Of a stretch of 64,000 bases of DNA, positions 44,351-55,873 are shown one piece after another. Origin of the DNA: Cyanophora paradoxa (lineage: Eukaryota > Glaucocystophyceae > Cyanophorales > Cyanophoraceae). Position 1 is the stretch's first letter, and the number at the start of each line of letters is the position of its first letter. The notes below the pieces were generated by a model, which did not search any database, had not been told where the DNA came from, and saw only the letters and a program-made list of their open reading frames with translations. The stretch is taken from NCBI GenBank assembly GCA_004431415.1, contig QPMI01000017.1, positions 496,001-560,000 of the forward strand, read 5' to 3'. The position numbers were made by a program, and so were the translations under genes.

Positions 44351-44473
44351 GCCGCGAGCCGCGCGCGCCTTCGCCGTGAGAAGAGTTTTCGAATTGAAAG
44401 CCTGTCTAGCTAGGGTGTTCGGACGGGACCCCGCCGGGATGGGAGCGCGGCTCGTGGACTGGAGTGGGATCGA

Positions 44474-45662
44474 TTAGATCTTGTTGAAGGCGGCGATGTC
44501 GAAGGACTGGACGTAGTCCTCGAAGGCGACGATCTGCTCCTCGAGCTCGTCGGTCGAGACCTTGTCGTCCTCGATGACCGCGTTGATCTGCAGCTTCTTC
44601 ACGCCGAACGCGACCGGCACCAGCTTGCTCTGGCCCCACACGAGCCCGTCCATCTGGATGGTCCGCACGCATTCCTCCAGCTTCTTCATGTCTGCGGCGC
44701 GCCGGCGAGCGTGGGCGGCGGGCGGAGCGGAGCGGCGAGGCCGCGTAGCGGCGCGGGGGCGGCCGGGCGGACCAGTGGTGTCGTCCCACGGCTTGACGTC
44801 GATGAGGAGGGAGGACTTGGCGATGACCGCCTTCTTCACCTTCTTGTTCGCGTCCGCGATCGCCTTCAGCCGCGCCTCGCGCGCCGCCTCCTCCTCGGGG
44901 GTCTCGTCCGCTGCGCCCCGGCGGTCACGACGCGCGCGCCGCCGACCGCGCGGGGCGCCGCACCGAAGAGGTCGACGTCATCGTCGTCAGCGGCGGCCGG
45001 GGCCGGGGCGGGCTTGGCGGCCGGGGCGGGGGCGGCGGCCTTCGCGGGGGCGGCGGCCTTCGCGGGGGCAGCGGCAGCGCCGCCGATCCTGCGTGCCACA
45101 AAGAATGAGCGCGCTGGAAAGAGGAAAGCCAGCGCTTTGACGCGATCGGCAGAGGAGTGTGCCACGCACTTGGCGAGCTGGGCCGGGCGGAAGGAGGAAA
45201 TGTGCTGGTACCTGCGGGGCGGGGGAGGCAAGCCGCGTCAGTTCCCATCCGAGTAAAGTTCCGCTTGAACGAGGACGAGCGGACCAGCGAGCGGCGTGCG
45301 GGTACTTCGTGGCGCACGGCGCCTCCTTCACGGCCTTGTGGCACGCGACATCGGCGGCCGACACCTGGAAGCCCTGATGTAGCGAACGAGCTTCGAGATT
45401 AGCGCGTGTCTGCGAGCGTTGCGAGCGCCGCTGTGCACCTCCACGTAGGAGCGGGTCTTCAGATGGTCATTGAGCTGCGCGAGCGCATAACTCAAGTCAT
45501 TCGATGGCCATATGGGAATGCTTAGAGGTTGAAGCTGGTGCTGGACTCGCGTGGCGGGCCGCGGAATCTCGCCCGCGCGATCGACCGCCACGCGCCGCGC
45601 CCCCGCCGGCCAGTCGGTCGGGAACAGCTCACCTTGGCGACATCAGAGAAAGTGTAGACCAT
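44474..45662 (-). CDS. eukaryotic translation elongation factor 1B, nucleotide-exchange subunit (beta-type)
   Basis: Guanine-nucleotide exchange subunit for eEF1A. The start at 45662 opens [10 protein letters not shown]. Splicing gives [16 protein letters not shown] and then [16 protein letters not shown] and [14 protein letters not shown], the GST-C-like N-terminal domain. An Ala/Pro/Lys linker and the acidic DDDDVDLFG box follow, then the catalytic exchange domain: [59 protein letters not shown] and [12 protein letters not shown] at the C-terminus (stop at 44474). All hallmarks of the EF1-GNE domain are intact. At least five introns. Confidence 0.93.
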
Positions 45663-45813
45663 CTTGCCGGATTGAGAAGCGAGCGGATGCGAACGGGGGG
45701 GGGCGAACTGGGGGTACGCTGATTCAAAGTCATTCAAGCTCCGCGCTCTCAGCCACGCGCGTTCGACGCATGCCGCGCACGAATTCGAAGCGCTCGTGTT
45801 CAATTGCGTTGAA

Positions 45814-46625
45814 ATGAGCACGTGCCGCATCTGCTACGGCTCGGACAGCGAGTCAGCGCTGCTGAAGCCCTGCGCGTGCACTGAGAGCGTGCACGCGAGC
45901 TGCCTCCGCGTGTGGCTGCGTCTGCGGCGGCGCCCGACGTGCGAGGTGAGAACGCTAGCGCTCGCGCTTACGATGGCATTTCGCTTACGTCTCCGCCGCG
46001 GCCGGTCTTCGCCGTGAGTCTGAAAACACTTCAGGTATGCAGCAGGGTCTTCACGCTTCACAGCCTCTGCTCGATGTACGGGTGCACGCCGCGCTGGAGC
46101 GCGCCGTTATTTCCCTAGCAATTGCAATTGCAAAAAAATTGCAATCTCACACGCGCCAGTCCCGTCGTTCTCGGCGCGCTGGCGGCGTCGTTGAGCTTTG
46201 CGTTGCGCTTTTTTCCGCTGGCCCTCTTCTTCGTCGCCCAGGCAGTGCTCTTCCATATGGGCCTGAAGTTAGCAAGCGAGGTGCCCAAGACGCATGCGCA
46301 CCCCCGCCGGCCTTCACAGACGAGCGCGGCCGCAGACAAGCAACATCTGGCTCGCGGGCGGGATCTACGCGGCTACGACCCCGCTGGCCCGGCCCGCGCC
46401 GCCCGCCGGCGCCGCCCGGCCGCGCCCCGGGCCCGCCTCCCGCGGCACGCCGGAGCTGGTCGTCGCGCCGGACGCGGAGGGGCGCGCTGGCCGTGGCTGG
46501 CCCCGGCGCTGCTGCTCGCCGTGGGCGTCGCGTGCATCCTGTGCGGCCTCGCCCTCGCCCTCGACCCCCGGCGCGGCGACGCCCTGGGCATCCCCCAGGC
46601 CAGCCCCGGCTTCAGCTGCCTGTGA
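45814..46625 (+). CDS. membrane RING-CH (RINGv/MARCH-type) zinc-finger protein
   Basis: ATG 45814 starts MSTCRICYGSDSESALLKPC directly, then ACTESVHASCLRVWLRLRR, and across an intron (about 45955-46033) TCE is joined to VCSRVF. This completes the C4HC3 RING-CH ligand set (CxxC, CxC, HxxC, CxxC). A further intron joins near 46158 to PVVLGALAASLSFALRFFPL and ALFFVAQAVLFHMGLKL, a hydrophobic hairpin. A second membrane stretch, WLAPALLLAVGVACILCGLA, lies near the C-terminus (stop 46623-46625). RING-CH plus membrane segments is the layout of membrane-bound ubiquitin E3 ligases. The exons between the two hydrophobic parts are approximate. Confidence 0.75.
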
Positions 46626-46677
46626 TCGAATTGAGCTGTTTTCTGATTGAAAAATACTATGTGGCACGGCCTCGTGG

Positions 46678-46988
46678 TCATTCCTCGCCGCTGCTCTCGG
46701 ATCCGCTGCTCGTGTCGCTGCTCGAGTCCGAGTCCGAGTCTGCGGGCGGGGCGTGAGGGCGAGCGGGGCGGCACGGCGGGGCCGGGGGCGGACCTGCTGC
46801 GGGCGCGGGCACGGGCGCGGGCGCGGGGGCAGGGGGCGGGGAGGGCGCCAAGGGCGCCGAGGGCGCCTTGGTGGCGGCGGGGGCTCTTGCGGCGGCCGCG
46901 GGTGCCTTGGAAGCCGCCGCGGGGGCCTTGGACGCGGCGGCGGGCGCCTTCTTGGCGGCCGCCGGCGCCTTGCTGGCGGCGGCGGGGC

Positions 46989-47021
<33 letters not shown>

Positions 47022-48318
47022 AAGGGGCGCCCTCGGCCTCCGAATCGGTGCCCGACGACGTGTCGCTGCTCGAGTCGCTGTCGTCCTCGGCGTCCTGCGC
47101 GCGGCTCGGTCGGGAGGGGGGGGGGCTGGAGGGGGTACCGCGCACCAGGAGGTCCACCTGCTGCGGCGCGGCGACGGGGGGGAGGAGAGGGCGGTGCGGG
47201 GTGCGCGGGGGGGAGGCGATGGGAGCCGGGGCGGCGGGGGCGGGGGACGCGCGGGCGCCGCGGGGCGGGCGGCGGGGCGGGGCGGGGCGGGACGGGGGCG
47301 GGCGGGCGGGCCGGCTGCGAGGGGGTAGCCTCCTCTTCCGAATCGTCGTCGGATTCGCTGGAGTCGGAATCGCTCCCAGCGGCGGCGGCCGCCGCCGCGA
47401 GCGACGCTGGGGATTGAGAGCTTTGTGGGAGCGGTGAAGGCGCGCCGCGGTTGGCGCCGAGGGAGGGGGGAATGGGCGAAGGGGCGGCGCGGGCCGCGGG
47501 GGACGGGGCGGAGACGAGAGTGGGGGACGGGGCTGAGAAAGGCACGGGCGACTCGCCGCGGGGACGCGGCCGGTCGCCGTTCGGAGGCCGCTTCTGCGCT
47601 CCGCGCGCGTTCAGCTCCGCTGTGCTCGCGCTCCGCTTGTCTGCGGCGCGCGGGTCGGTCGAGGCGCAACGGGGAACGGGAGCGCGGGAGAGACGCACTG
47701 GGCTGAGAAGAAGAAGGCTGAGAGAGCGGCTCGTCAACGGTTCCCTGCGACGCCGAAGGCTGCGACCCTGCGGCGGAGCGGCCTCGGTTCGCGCACCGCG
47801 GCCCGGCGAGCGCTGCGCGGGCGAACCCGACGGCGCGTCCTCGTCCCTGTCGTGTTTGAGGTTCTTCACCGCAGCGGCGAGGCGCTCCAGGCGGAATTGT
47901 GTGCCGTCGAAGATGAGAATGCAGTCCACCTCCGAGCAGGGGTCCACCCGGCCCTTCAGGTACACGCGGCCGGACCCCTGCGGCGCGGGAGGCGGTCGCG
48001 CGACGTCCCATGCGCTCCAGGAGCGCATCGCAGGCGGCTGGTGCGGCACCTTCTTCTCGAACTCCAGTGCCACTCCGCGCTCACCATCCGTCGAGCGCAG
48101 CGCCCCAGGCTGGCCCTCGTCTATGGAGGCTGGTTTGAAGTCGTCTGCACGCGAGCTTGCGTCAGCGTGGCGCAGGGCGGTCGGCCAGGCCAGCGCGCAC
48201 ATCGAAAAGTAACATGCGTCGCCTCGCTCGGCTCTCCCCGCGCGAGAGCAATCACCGAGTCTCCCACGATCACGGGGTGCGGCGCGCCGAGCGCCGCACC
48301 GGGCAGCTCGATGGCCAT
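46678..48318 (-). CDS. ELL-associated factor (EAF) family transcription elongation protein
   Basis: EAF proteins bind ELL and stimulate RNA polymerase II elongation. The start at 48318 gives MAIELPGAALGAPHPVIVGD. Removing intron 48145-48200 joins THVTFR to YDFKPASIDEGQ, the family's most conserved block. This is followed by ALEFEKKVPHQPP, VYLKGRVDPCSEVDCILIFD and GTQFRLERLAAAVKNLKHDR, the core strands of the EAF N-terminal domain. The rest is Ser/Pro/Ala-rich, and a final acidic exon ends SSSDTSSGSESSGEE at 46678, like the Ser/acidic activation region of animal EAFs. Exon borders in the low-complexity part (46.8-47.8 kb) are uncertain. It is head to head with the gene at 48553. Confidence 0.82.
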
Positions 48319-48552
48319 GCTGCGGTTTGTCCCCCCCTACCCCCAAATCGAGGACTTCGTGCAAGGTGCTGCGGCCGGCAACACAGCGTGGCCGCGCGAG
48401 CAGCTTTGCGTTCGCGCACAGCTTAGTGTCATGCAGAGAGCGCAGCGACGCCAGCGGGCGCTCGCGTAGCGCCGCGTGGCACAACAAGCGAGGGAGCGCC
48501 GTGCAGCGAGATCGTGGGAGCGCCAAGGAGCGTTCAAGCAGCGTCCGAGCAC
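48319..48552. promoter_or_regulatory. compact divergent promoter interval
   Basis: Only about 234 bp lie between the EAF start (48318, minus) and the ATG at 48553 (plus), so promoters of both genes must lie here or overlap the 5' ends. No named element was recognised. Confidence 0.4.
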
Positions 48553-51500
48553 ATGGCGACTGCGGAGCTTGTGTCCCCGACGGGGGGAACTGCCCAGCTC
48601 TCGCCGTGGCGCACGGGACTAATACCGTCGGCGGGCGAGCTTAGCCACCTGCAGCTGCCAGTGAAGGCAAGCGATCTGGCGGCTGCAGGGGGACTGTTGG
48701 GGCACCTGGGGCCGGAGGAGGAAGTGCTCAGCCCGCCCCCGCGCTTCCACCAGCAGCGGCTCGCGCTCCTCTCGGCGGAGACGAGCTCGTTCCGCTCGAG
48801 CGCGGCGGAGACGGTGAGCTCGCCGGGTCGCGAGCACGATCTGCACGAGGCCACCGTTGGCGAGGAGGAGCCCGCGCAGCCGCCCGCCGCGGGCCCGGAG
48901 CCTCCCGCGGCCGACGCGTATCCCGAGCCGCCCGCGGCCGATGCGGACGCCGAGGCGCCCGCCGGCGACTCGGAGGCGCCCGCGGAGGAGCCGGGGGCTG
49001 GAGGGGACGAAGCGGGCGCGGAGCCGGCTGTGGAGGAGGAGGAGGAGGAGGAGGCCGGGGGCGATGCCGACGGCACGGGCGCGGGTCCCGCTGAAGAAGA
49101 GGAGGCGGAGGCGGATGGGGCGCCAGGCGCGGAAGAAGGCGGCGGCGGCGGCGGCGGCGATGGCGCGGTCGGAGAAGAGGCGGCGGCGCCGGGCGCGGAG
49201 GAGGGCGGCGGCGGCGAGGCGGGGGCAGATGGGGAGGCGGCGGTGGCAGCGGGGGCGGGGGCGGAGGCGGAGGAGGGCGGCAGCCCGGCGCCCGGCTCGG
49301 CGCACTCCCCGGAACTCGATCCGGCGGGGGCGGCCGAGTACGAGGCAGGGGCCGGCTCCCCACAGCCCGACCAGCCCGATCCGCCGGAGCGGCCGGCGGG
49401 GGAGGCGCAGCCCCCGCGGGCCGATCTGACCGTCGCGGAAGCCGCTCAGGCGGCGGCCGAAGCGCTCGCCGGGCAGCCGGAGAGCCCGCGGCGGCGGGCT
49501 GCGGAGGCGAAGGGCGGCGGGGCGGGGCAGCGGCGCGCCTCGCAGCGGCGCGTCTCGGTCGCGGCGGCGGCGGCGGAGCCTCCCGCGGGGCGGGCGGCTG
49601 CGCGCGAGCACGAGGGGCCGTCAAAGGCGGAGGCGGAGGAGGCGGAGGAGGAGGAGGAGGGCGCCGTGCCCGACACGCCCCTCTCGCGCCTCGCGGTCGC
49701 GCTCTTCGACGCTGCAGCAGCGGCGGCGGCGGCGGGGCGCGCGGGGCCGGCGGCGGGGGCCCCGCGGCTGGCGGCGGCGCTGCGGCGGGAGCTGGCGAGG
49801 CGCTGCGCGGGCTCGGAGGCGGCCCCCGGGGCGGCCCCCGACCTGGAGCGCTGCCGCGAGCTCGCCGAGGAGGCCGCGGGCCGCCCCCGCACGCGCCCCG
49901 CGCGCGGCGGCTGCGTGCGACGCTGGAGCGAAAGGCGGCGGAGGCGGCGGGGGCGCAGGGGCGGGGGCCGCCCCCTCGGGCCCCGTCCTCCTGGGCGACC
50001 TCGCGGACCTCGCCTGGCGCGCCCTCCTCGCCCTCGCCTCCGTGCGCGCAGCCGGCCCGCCGGCCTCCCCTGCTCTCCTCTGCTTCACTCTGACGGCGCG
50101 CAGGGCGAGGAGGTGGGCCCCGCGGCGCTCCTCCGCGCGGCGGAGGCGGCGCCGGCGCTGCGGCCGTGCGCGTGCCGCCCGCCGCTGCTCACGAGCCGCT
50201 CGCTGCGGGGCCCGCCGGCGGCCCAGCCGCTGGAGGAGGCGGCCATGCCGCACAGGCCCGAGGCCCCCGCCCGCTGCGACCGCTGCTCCGCCTCGTGAGC
50301 CTGCCCTGCCCGGAGCCCGCCTCGAGAGCAGAGCCCTTCTCGTCTGAGGGCCGCGCAGGGCCGTGGGGGCGCGGCGGGTGTCGGCGTTCCTCGCGGCGGA
50401 GCGCGCGCGGGCGGCGGCCGAGGCGGCGGGGCGGGCGGGGCGGCCCGGGCTGCCGGCCGCCCCCTCGCACAAGGACCTCGCCCTGCCGTGCGCCCCCCGC
50501 CCTGGCCAGAGGAGCGTTCGCCTCATTCCTCTCTCGCCCCGCAGGCCCGAGGTCGCCGGGGGCGCCTCGCTGGCGCCTGCGCCGCCCCCGCCCGCGGCCC
50601 CGCCCCTCTCCCACGCCCACTCGCCGCCGGAGGCCCTCCCCTCCCCGCGCGCCCGCTTCGAGAACGGCCCCATGCAGCCCCTCCTCCCCGCCTCCACGTG
50701 CAGCGTACCCCCTCCAAGGGCGTGCCCCCGAGCCCCGAGCCGCCCGCCTCCCCGCCCCCGGCGCCGCCCCCGCCCCCGCGCTGCGCCGTCTCCGCCCCGC
50801 GTGCTCCCACCCGCCCGCCCCGCCCTCCAGCCTCCCCGCCGCGCCCCAGCCGCCCGTCCCTCCTCCGGACGCTGCGGACGCGGGCCCGGCTCCGGAGCCC
50901 GAGGCCGGCCCGGAGGCTGGGGCGGGGCCGGAGGAGACGGCCGGCGAGCCCGCCGCGCCCCCGGGCCCGAGCCGCCGGCCCCGCCGACCTGGCGCGACTT
51001 CTACCCCTCCCCGGCGCACGCCCCCCTCCCCATCGTCGGGCTGGGCCCCGAGCCCCTCGCCCACCTCCCCTCCCCGCCCTCGCCCCGGGGCCTGAACGGG
51101 GCCGCCCCTCGCCCCCGCTACACCTTCTGGCGCCCGAAGCGGCCGCCCCCGCGGGCCGTCCTGCCGGAGCTCCCGCTGCCCCTCCCGCCCTTCCCTCGGC
51201 CCTGCGCTACCAGCGGCGCCGCGCCGGCGCCTCGACCGCGCGCGTCCCCGACCGGTGGCCCTGGGAGTCGGACGAGGAGTGGGGCGCAGGGGCCCCGCCC
51301 GCGCCCCGGAGCGCGCGGGCGGCGCTGCCCTCGCAGCCGCCGGCCGCGGCCCCCGACGGGCTCCACCGCGAGGCCTCCCGCCTCGTCGTCTTCCCCCTCA
51401 ACGTTCGCATCTCCCGCCTCTCTTCCTCCGCCCGGCCCCGCCCGGCTGAAAGCGTCGCAGGGCGGGAGGCCGCGGCGGGAGAAGGACGCGTGGCGGCCGC

Positions 51501-51706
51501 TAGCGCCGAAGCTGCCGCGGGCCTTCGCGCCGGGCGGGCCGCGGGAGGAGTCGGAGGCGGACGCGTGGTACGCGCGGCGGGAGGAGGAGCGGGCGACGCG
51601 GCGGGCGGCGCTGCACGCGGCGAAGGCGGGGCGGCCGCTGGGGCTCTTCCCCGCCGCCGTCTCCACCCTGCCCCTCCGCTCCCTCTTCGACCCCGCCTAC
51701 AGATAG
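48553..51706 (+). CDS. large acidic, Ala/Pro-rich protein of unknown function
   Basis: The ATG at 48553 (MATAELVSPTGG) follows a short 5' interval. The N-terminal 60 residues look structured (FHQQRLALLSAETSSFRSSA). A long Glu/Ala/Gly/Asp region follows (about 48850-49650), then a helical stretch with PDTPLSRLAVALFDAAAAAA and ALRRELARRCAG. Later exons are Pro/Ala/Arg-rich but include APPTWRDFYPSPAHAPLPIV and RYTFWRPKRPPPRA. The last exon reads KDAWRPLAPKLPRAFAPG, EADAWYARREEERATRR and LPLRSLFDPAYR, stopping at 51704-51706. Introns in 49.9-51.5 kb are not fully resolved. The C-terminal W/F/Y-containing blocks are the best handles for a homology search. Confidence 0.5.
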
Positions 51707-52140
51707 GCCCCGCCGCCCTCCCTTCTGCCCGACCCCTTCCCCGCCGCTCACCCTCGATCGATATCGGCCTCGAGCTCAAGCTTGGTTTTTTGTTTTTCAA
51801 AATCAGATGTACCCTGTTCGATCGAGCTCGAGGGTACCGGGTGCTCAGAGGGGGGGTACTCGCTCGGCAGTTGCCGCGAGTCTGGCAGCTAGTCCGGCCT
51901 GTCGTTTAGCCTCGCAGCGAGCCTTGAAGACGTGGACTTGGAGACGCGCGCGAGCAGCTGGCGTTCGCCTTCGCGCTGGCTGTCGGCCGGCGCCTGCATT
52001 CCCGCTCCCTCGGCGCGTCGGCGCCCCGCGCCCCGCAGCTGCAACCGTACTCTTCAGCTTCGGTCGCCTTCCTCGCCGGACTCGCCGGCGCCAGCCCGCT
52101 CGTACGCGCCCCCGCTAGAGGCGCGACGCCCGCAGCAACG
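51707..52140. other. intergenic / 5' leader region
   Basis: About 430 bp with no supported coding exon. It contains gatcgatatcg and ctcgagctcaagcttgg words and a T-rich patch near 51785-51800. It should include the terminator of the upstream gene and the promoter of the EVE-domain gene. Confidence 0.45.
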
Positions 52141-53432
52141 ATGCCGCCGAAGCGCCGCGCGAAGCCGAAGAGCGAGAGCGAGAGCGACGCGTCCGGCGCG
52201 AGCGAAGAGGAGCGGCAGCCGAAGAAGCGCGCCGCCCGCGCGCGCGCCGCCCCGGCGGCGAAGCCGAAGGCGAAGGCCGCCGCGAAGGAGCGCGGCGCCG
52301 GTGCGGACGCCGGCGAGCCGAGCGGCCCTCGCTTCTTCCTCATGAAGTGCGCTGCCCAATCAGCGCGCGTGCGGCGCGCGCTGGCCGGCCCACCTCGTCT
52401 CACGGTACACGCGCACGCGCCCCGCGTCCAGGTCCGAGCCCGAGAGCCGCATCGAGGTGCGCGGGGCAGCCGCCCGTCTCGTCGCCGTCCGAGTCCGCCC
52501 GCCCACCCGCCCCGCCGGCCGCGGCGCGCAGGACGGACACGACGTGAAGTTCTCCCTGGAGGACCTGAAGGCGAAGGAGGGCCAGACGAGCTGCTGGGAC
52601 GGGGTCCGCAACTACCAGGCCCGCAACATCATGCGGGCGCGCTCCGGGCCCCGGCACTCCCCCGCCGCATCTCTCAGCCGCCGAGCCGCTGAGGCACTCG
52701 CTGTGCGCGCAGTCGATGCGAATTGGCGACCAGGCGTTCTGTGAGCCTGCTCGCTTTCCCTTCACCTTACATTCCTGATCAGAACGCCCCGCCCACAGTT
52801 TACCACTCAAATTGCAAGGAGCCCGGCTGCGTCGGCATCGGTACCCCCCTCCCCTCGCCCCTTCCCCTTCGTGATCCACCGATTGCGGTACCCCCTGCAG
52901 TGGAAGTCGTGAAGGAGGCGTACCCCGACCACACGCAGTTTGACCCCAAGAGCCCCTACTACGATGCCAAGAGCACGCGTGAGGATCCAAAGTGGTCAAT
53001 GGTGCGTACCCCCGCCCCGCTTCCTCCCCTTCCCCTCACTCGCGATCCACCCGCAGGTGGACGTGCGCGCATGTACCCCCTCCGCACCTTGCCGGCCAGC
53101 GCCCTCGCTGACCGCCGCCCGCTCACCCGCAGGTGAAGTTCGTGCGGGAGCTGAAGCGGTACCCCCCACACACACGTTTTCTGTCCCGTACCCCGCCGAC
53201 GAGCCCGCCGCAGCCTGGTGAGCCTGAAGGAGATCAAGGCCGACCCCGTGCGCCGCCCCGCCTCCCTCCGTCCTTAAAGGCCGGAGATCTAGATCTAGAG
53301 CGGCTGAGCCCAAGGCCTCCGCAGGAGCTGGCGAGCATGGAGCTGGTGGGGCGCGGCCGCCTCTCCGTGCAGCGCGTCGCCCCCGCCGAGTGGGCCCACG
53401 TCCTCGCCCTCTCCCAGCGGCCCGCCCCCTAG
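52141..53432 (+). CDS. THYN1: thymocyte nuclear protein 1 (THYN1)-like EVE-domain protein
   Basis: EVE domains belong to the PUA-like fold and bind modified bases. The start at 52141 gives a basic nuclear-type leader (MPPKRRAKPKSESESD). The EVE domain is assembled from exons: FFLMK, SEPESRIEV, DVKFSLEDLKAKEGQTSCWD, GVRNYQARNIMR, MRIGDQAF, YHSNCKEPG, VVKEAYPDHTQFDPKSPYYD, KWSMVDV, VKFVRELKR joined to LVSLKEIKADP, and ELASMELVGRGRLSVQRV, ending at 53432. The order and length match eukaryotic THYN1 and the bacterial EVE family closely. Introns start GTACCCC or GTGCG and end CGCAG; the junction giving KRLVSLKEIK is exact. Confidence 0.92.
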
Positions 53433-53502
53433 CCCTCGCCCGCCCCGCCGGCCTCCGCCCCGCCGCCTGTGCGTACACGTATTCACAAACTGAACTCTAC
53501 GG

Positions 53503-55351
53503 TCAATCCTCGGGGGCTGCCAGCGCCGCCAGCGTCGGCATCGGGGGCCCGTGCGGGATCGCGATCGGGAGAGGCCGGCCCGGGGCCGCCGGGGGGCGGG
53601 CCTGGATGCGCGCCCGCACGCGGGCCGCCAGCGCCGAGCTCGGCTCGTTCGGCGCGCTCTGCGGGCCCGGGCTCACGATCAGCGGACGTCGCTGGCTCAG
53701 CGAGTCGCAATTTGAGGGCGGGAGGGGCGCGCCTCGACGCGGCGGGCGGCGAAGTGCGCGGCCAGCGCCGCCACCCGCACCACCGCCTCCTCCGGTATCC
53801 CCCGGTCGAACGCTGGGGGGTACGTCGATTTGAGATCAAAAGGGAGGGCAGAAGGGGCCCCGACCGGAGTCGATCCAGAGGACATCGGCGGCGAGGCCGT
53901 CGGGGAGCTCCTCGGGGGAGGGTACGTTGTCTGCTCCCAAGCGGTCAAGATCAAGAACCCTGGAGGGGTACGGGGCGGAATCGGATCAAATTCAAGGGGC
54001 GGGCCCTTGACGGTGTAGGGCCCGACGAGGGAGACGGCGGCGCAGGCGATGCGCTCGAGGCGGGGCACGCCGGCGAAGGGCGGCCCGAACGCCCGCCCCG
54101 ACGTCATGAACTGCCGCGGGCCGGGGCGGAGGCCTAGGGTCAGAAGCGCGGCTACGGAGGAATTCGAAGAGGCGGGGGGGGGGGGGGGGGGGTACGGCGG
54201 GCCTGGACGTCGCGTCGGACGGCGAGGTAGCGGATGGCGGGGAGCTCGCGGCAGTTCGAGGGCCAGCAGACGTACCTGGCCCCCGTACCCATCCAGATCA
54301 AATTGCGCGAGAAAAAGCGCGAAATTAATATCGGCGAAAATGAGATCGATATCGGCGCGCACGGGGGCAGGCTGGAGGCGGCGTCGCCGCGCTCCTCTCC
54401 CGCCTCCGGGCCCGGGGCGCGCACGCCGCCGTAGAGCGCAGGGCGGGGGGCCTCCTCGGGGTACAGCTCCTCCAGCGCCTGCGGGGCGCGAATCAAATTA
54501 TCTGCAGCCGGCGCGGCGAGGACGCATCGCGGCGGGGGCGGAGCGCGCGGAGAGGGAGCTGTGGCAGAATTCGACGAAGTGAAGTATCAAAACGCTCCAA
54601 TCCTCCCGTGAAGAGAGCGACCGGATCTGCAGCGAACAGATGAAATTTCAATTGATTTTCTTTCAAAATCGAGCGAAACTTAAATCGATGCCGGCTGGTT
54701 TGGCGGACGATGCGGAGGCGGCGCAGCGGCTGAGAGAAGGAGGAGACGGCCACGAGCGCCTGCGTCGTCGGGATGCAGTAGTTTGCGAGGCGCAGTGCCC
54801 GCGCCCCGCGAAAGCTACATCATATGTACGCGAAATCAGGATTAATGATCGATCGCAAGCCTTAGATAAAGCCAGAGCTTTAGTGTAAGCTCAAAAGAGC
54901 GAGCGCGCCTGCGGACGAAGTGGGAGAGCGCGGCCTCATCACGGACCGGAGGCCGGACGCCGGCGGACGCCGACCGCTCGATTTCGAAGCGGTAGGCCGC
55001 CGCCGCCGCCGCCGCAGGGTAGCCTCCGGGCGCGGGCGACTGGAGCGCGAGCGTCGCGCGGACGAGCTCGACGTCCACCGGGCGCTCGTCCGCGGGACTG
55101 TCGAGGACGACGGTCACTTCCTCCACCCACGACTCGATCACCTGCGCGAAAGAGGGATTAGAGCGCAAAACGCGCTTTTCGCAGCGCGTTTCGCGCCCCT
55201 CCGCCGATCGGACCTCTTTGAGTCGGAGGGAAACAAGGCGCGCTTTGGCGACCGCAACAAAATCCAGGCGCGCGAGGACGAGCTGCAGGATCTCGTCGGG
55301 GAGCGCGTCGAGGCACATACTCGCGGCGGGCGCGGCGGGTGACGCGGACAT
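53503..55351 (-). CDS. F-box protein with leucine-rich C-terminal part
   Basis: The start at 55351 (MSASPAAPAASM) leads directly into an F-box: CLDALPDEILQLVLARLDFV, AVAKARLVSLRLKEV. Downstream exons include WVEEVTVVLDSPADERPVDV, YRFEIERSAS, ALSHFVRRRARSFEL, YCIPTTQALVAVSSFSQPLR with RLRI, QALEELYPEEAPRPALYGG, YVCWPSNCRELPAIRYLAVR and FMTSGRAFGPPFAGVPRLER. The final exon probably reads IVSPGPQSAPNEPSSALAAR and ends near 53503; an alternative stop is at 53697. F-box proteins present substrates to SCF ubiquitin ligases. The later parts show scattered Leu-rich strands, but no regular LRR consensus can be proven. Confidence 0.6.
54175..54192 (+). repeat. poly-G tract in an intron of the F-box gene
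   Basis: A guanine homopolymer followed by ggtacggcg; on the coding (minus) strand it is a polypyrimidine run next to a GTAC-type donor. The exact length is unreliable. Confidence 0.7.
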
Positions 55352-55873
55352 CGCTGCTACTGCATGAAGCTAGCTGGTTGCTGACTCGCCAGTGCGAAAA
55401 TATCGCTTCTAGATATATAGCTCTCGAGCTCTTTCAACCCCCTCTAGATCTCTCCTTGGCCTCTCTAGATCTCCCCTCTCTGCCCCCTCTTTTTCTCTCC
55501 TTTAATTTCCTTCCTCTCATATCTAGCATGATCATGATCATGTGCATCGCGTGCCATCTCGCGATATATCGATCGGCGCCAGCGTTCTATACTAGTACTA
55601 TACACTCCGCGGGATCCTCGGAAATTAATATTCTGGAGTTCTCTAGATAGATCTCGACTCCTTAATTCTCCCTAACTAAGAGAACGTTGCAAATTGACAG
55701 CGCGATCTCTTTCGCGCCAAATCGGCTCCGACTGCTGCTCGTATACACTTCGAAATCTCAGCGGATATCGATCCGGAATGGCTTCAAATTCGGTGTGTAC
55801 GCGTGCACAGCGCGCGCTAGCCCCTGGAAAATCAAGGAATTGAGCTGATCATGAACTTATGGTGCGCTAGCGT
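55352..55873. other. AT-richer intergenic region 55.4-55.9 kb
   Basis: No gene is supported. Contains repeated ctctagatct and tctctagatctccc words (55440-55475), atgatcatgatcatg (55528-55542), cgcgatatatcgatcg and ggaaattaatattc. It separates two divergent genes (55351 minus, 55874 or later plus). Confidence 0.5.

Noticed and set aside
46373-48526. 717-codon minus frame as one uninterrupted protein
   Set aside because: Its N-terminal part runs through an intron; the EAF domain is only complete when 48145-48200 is removed, with the start at 48318.
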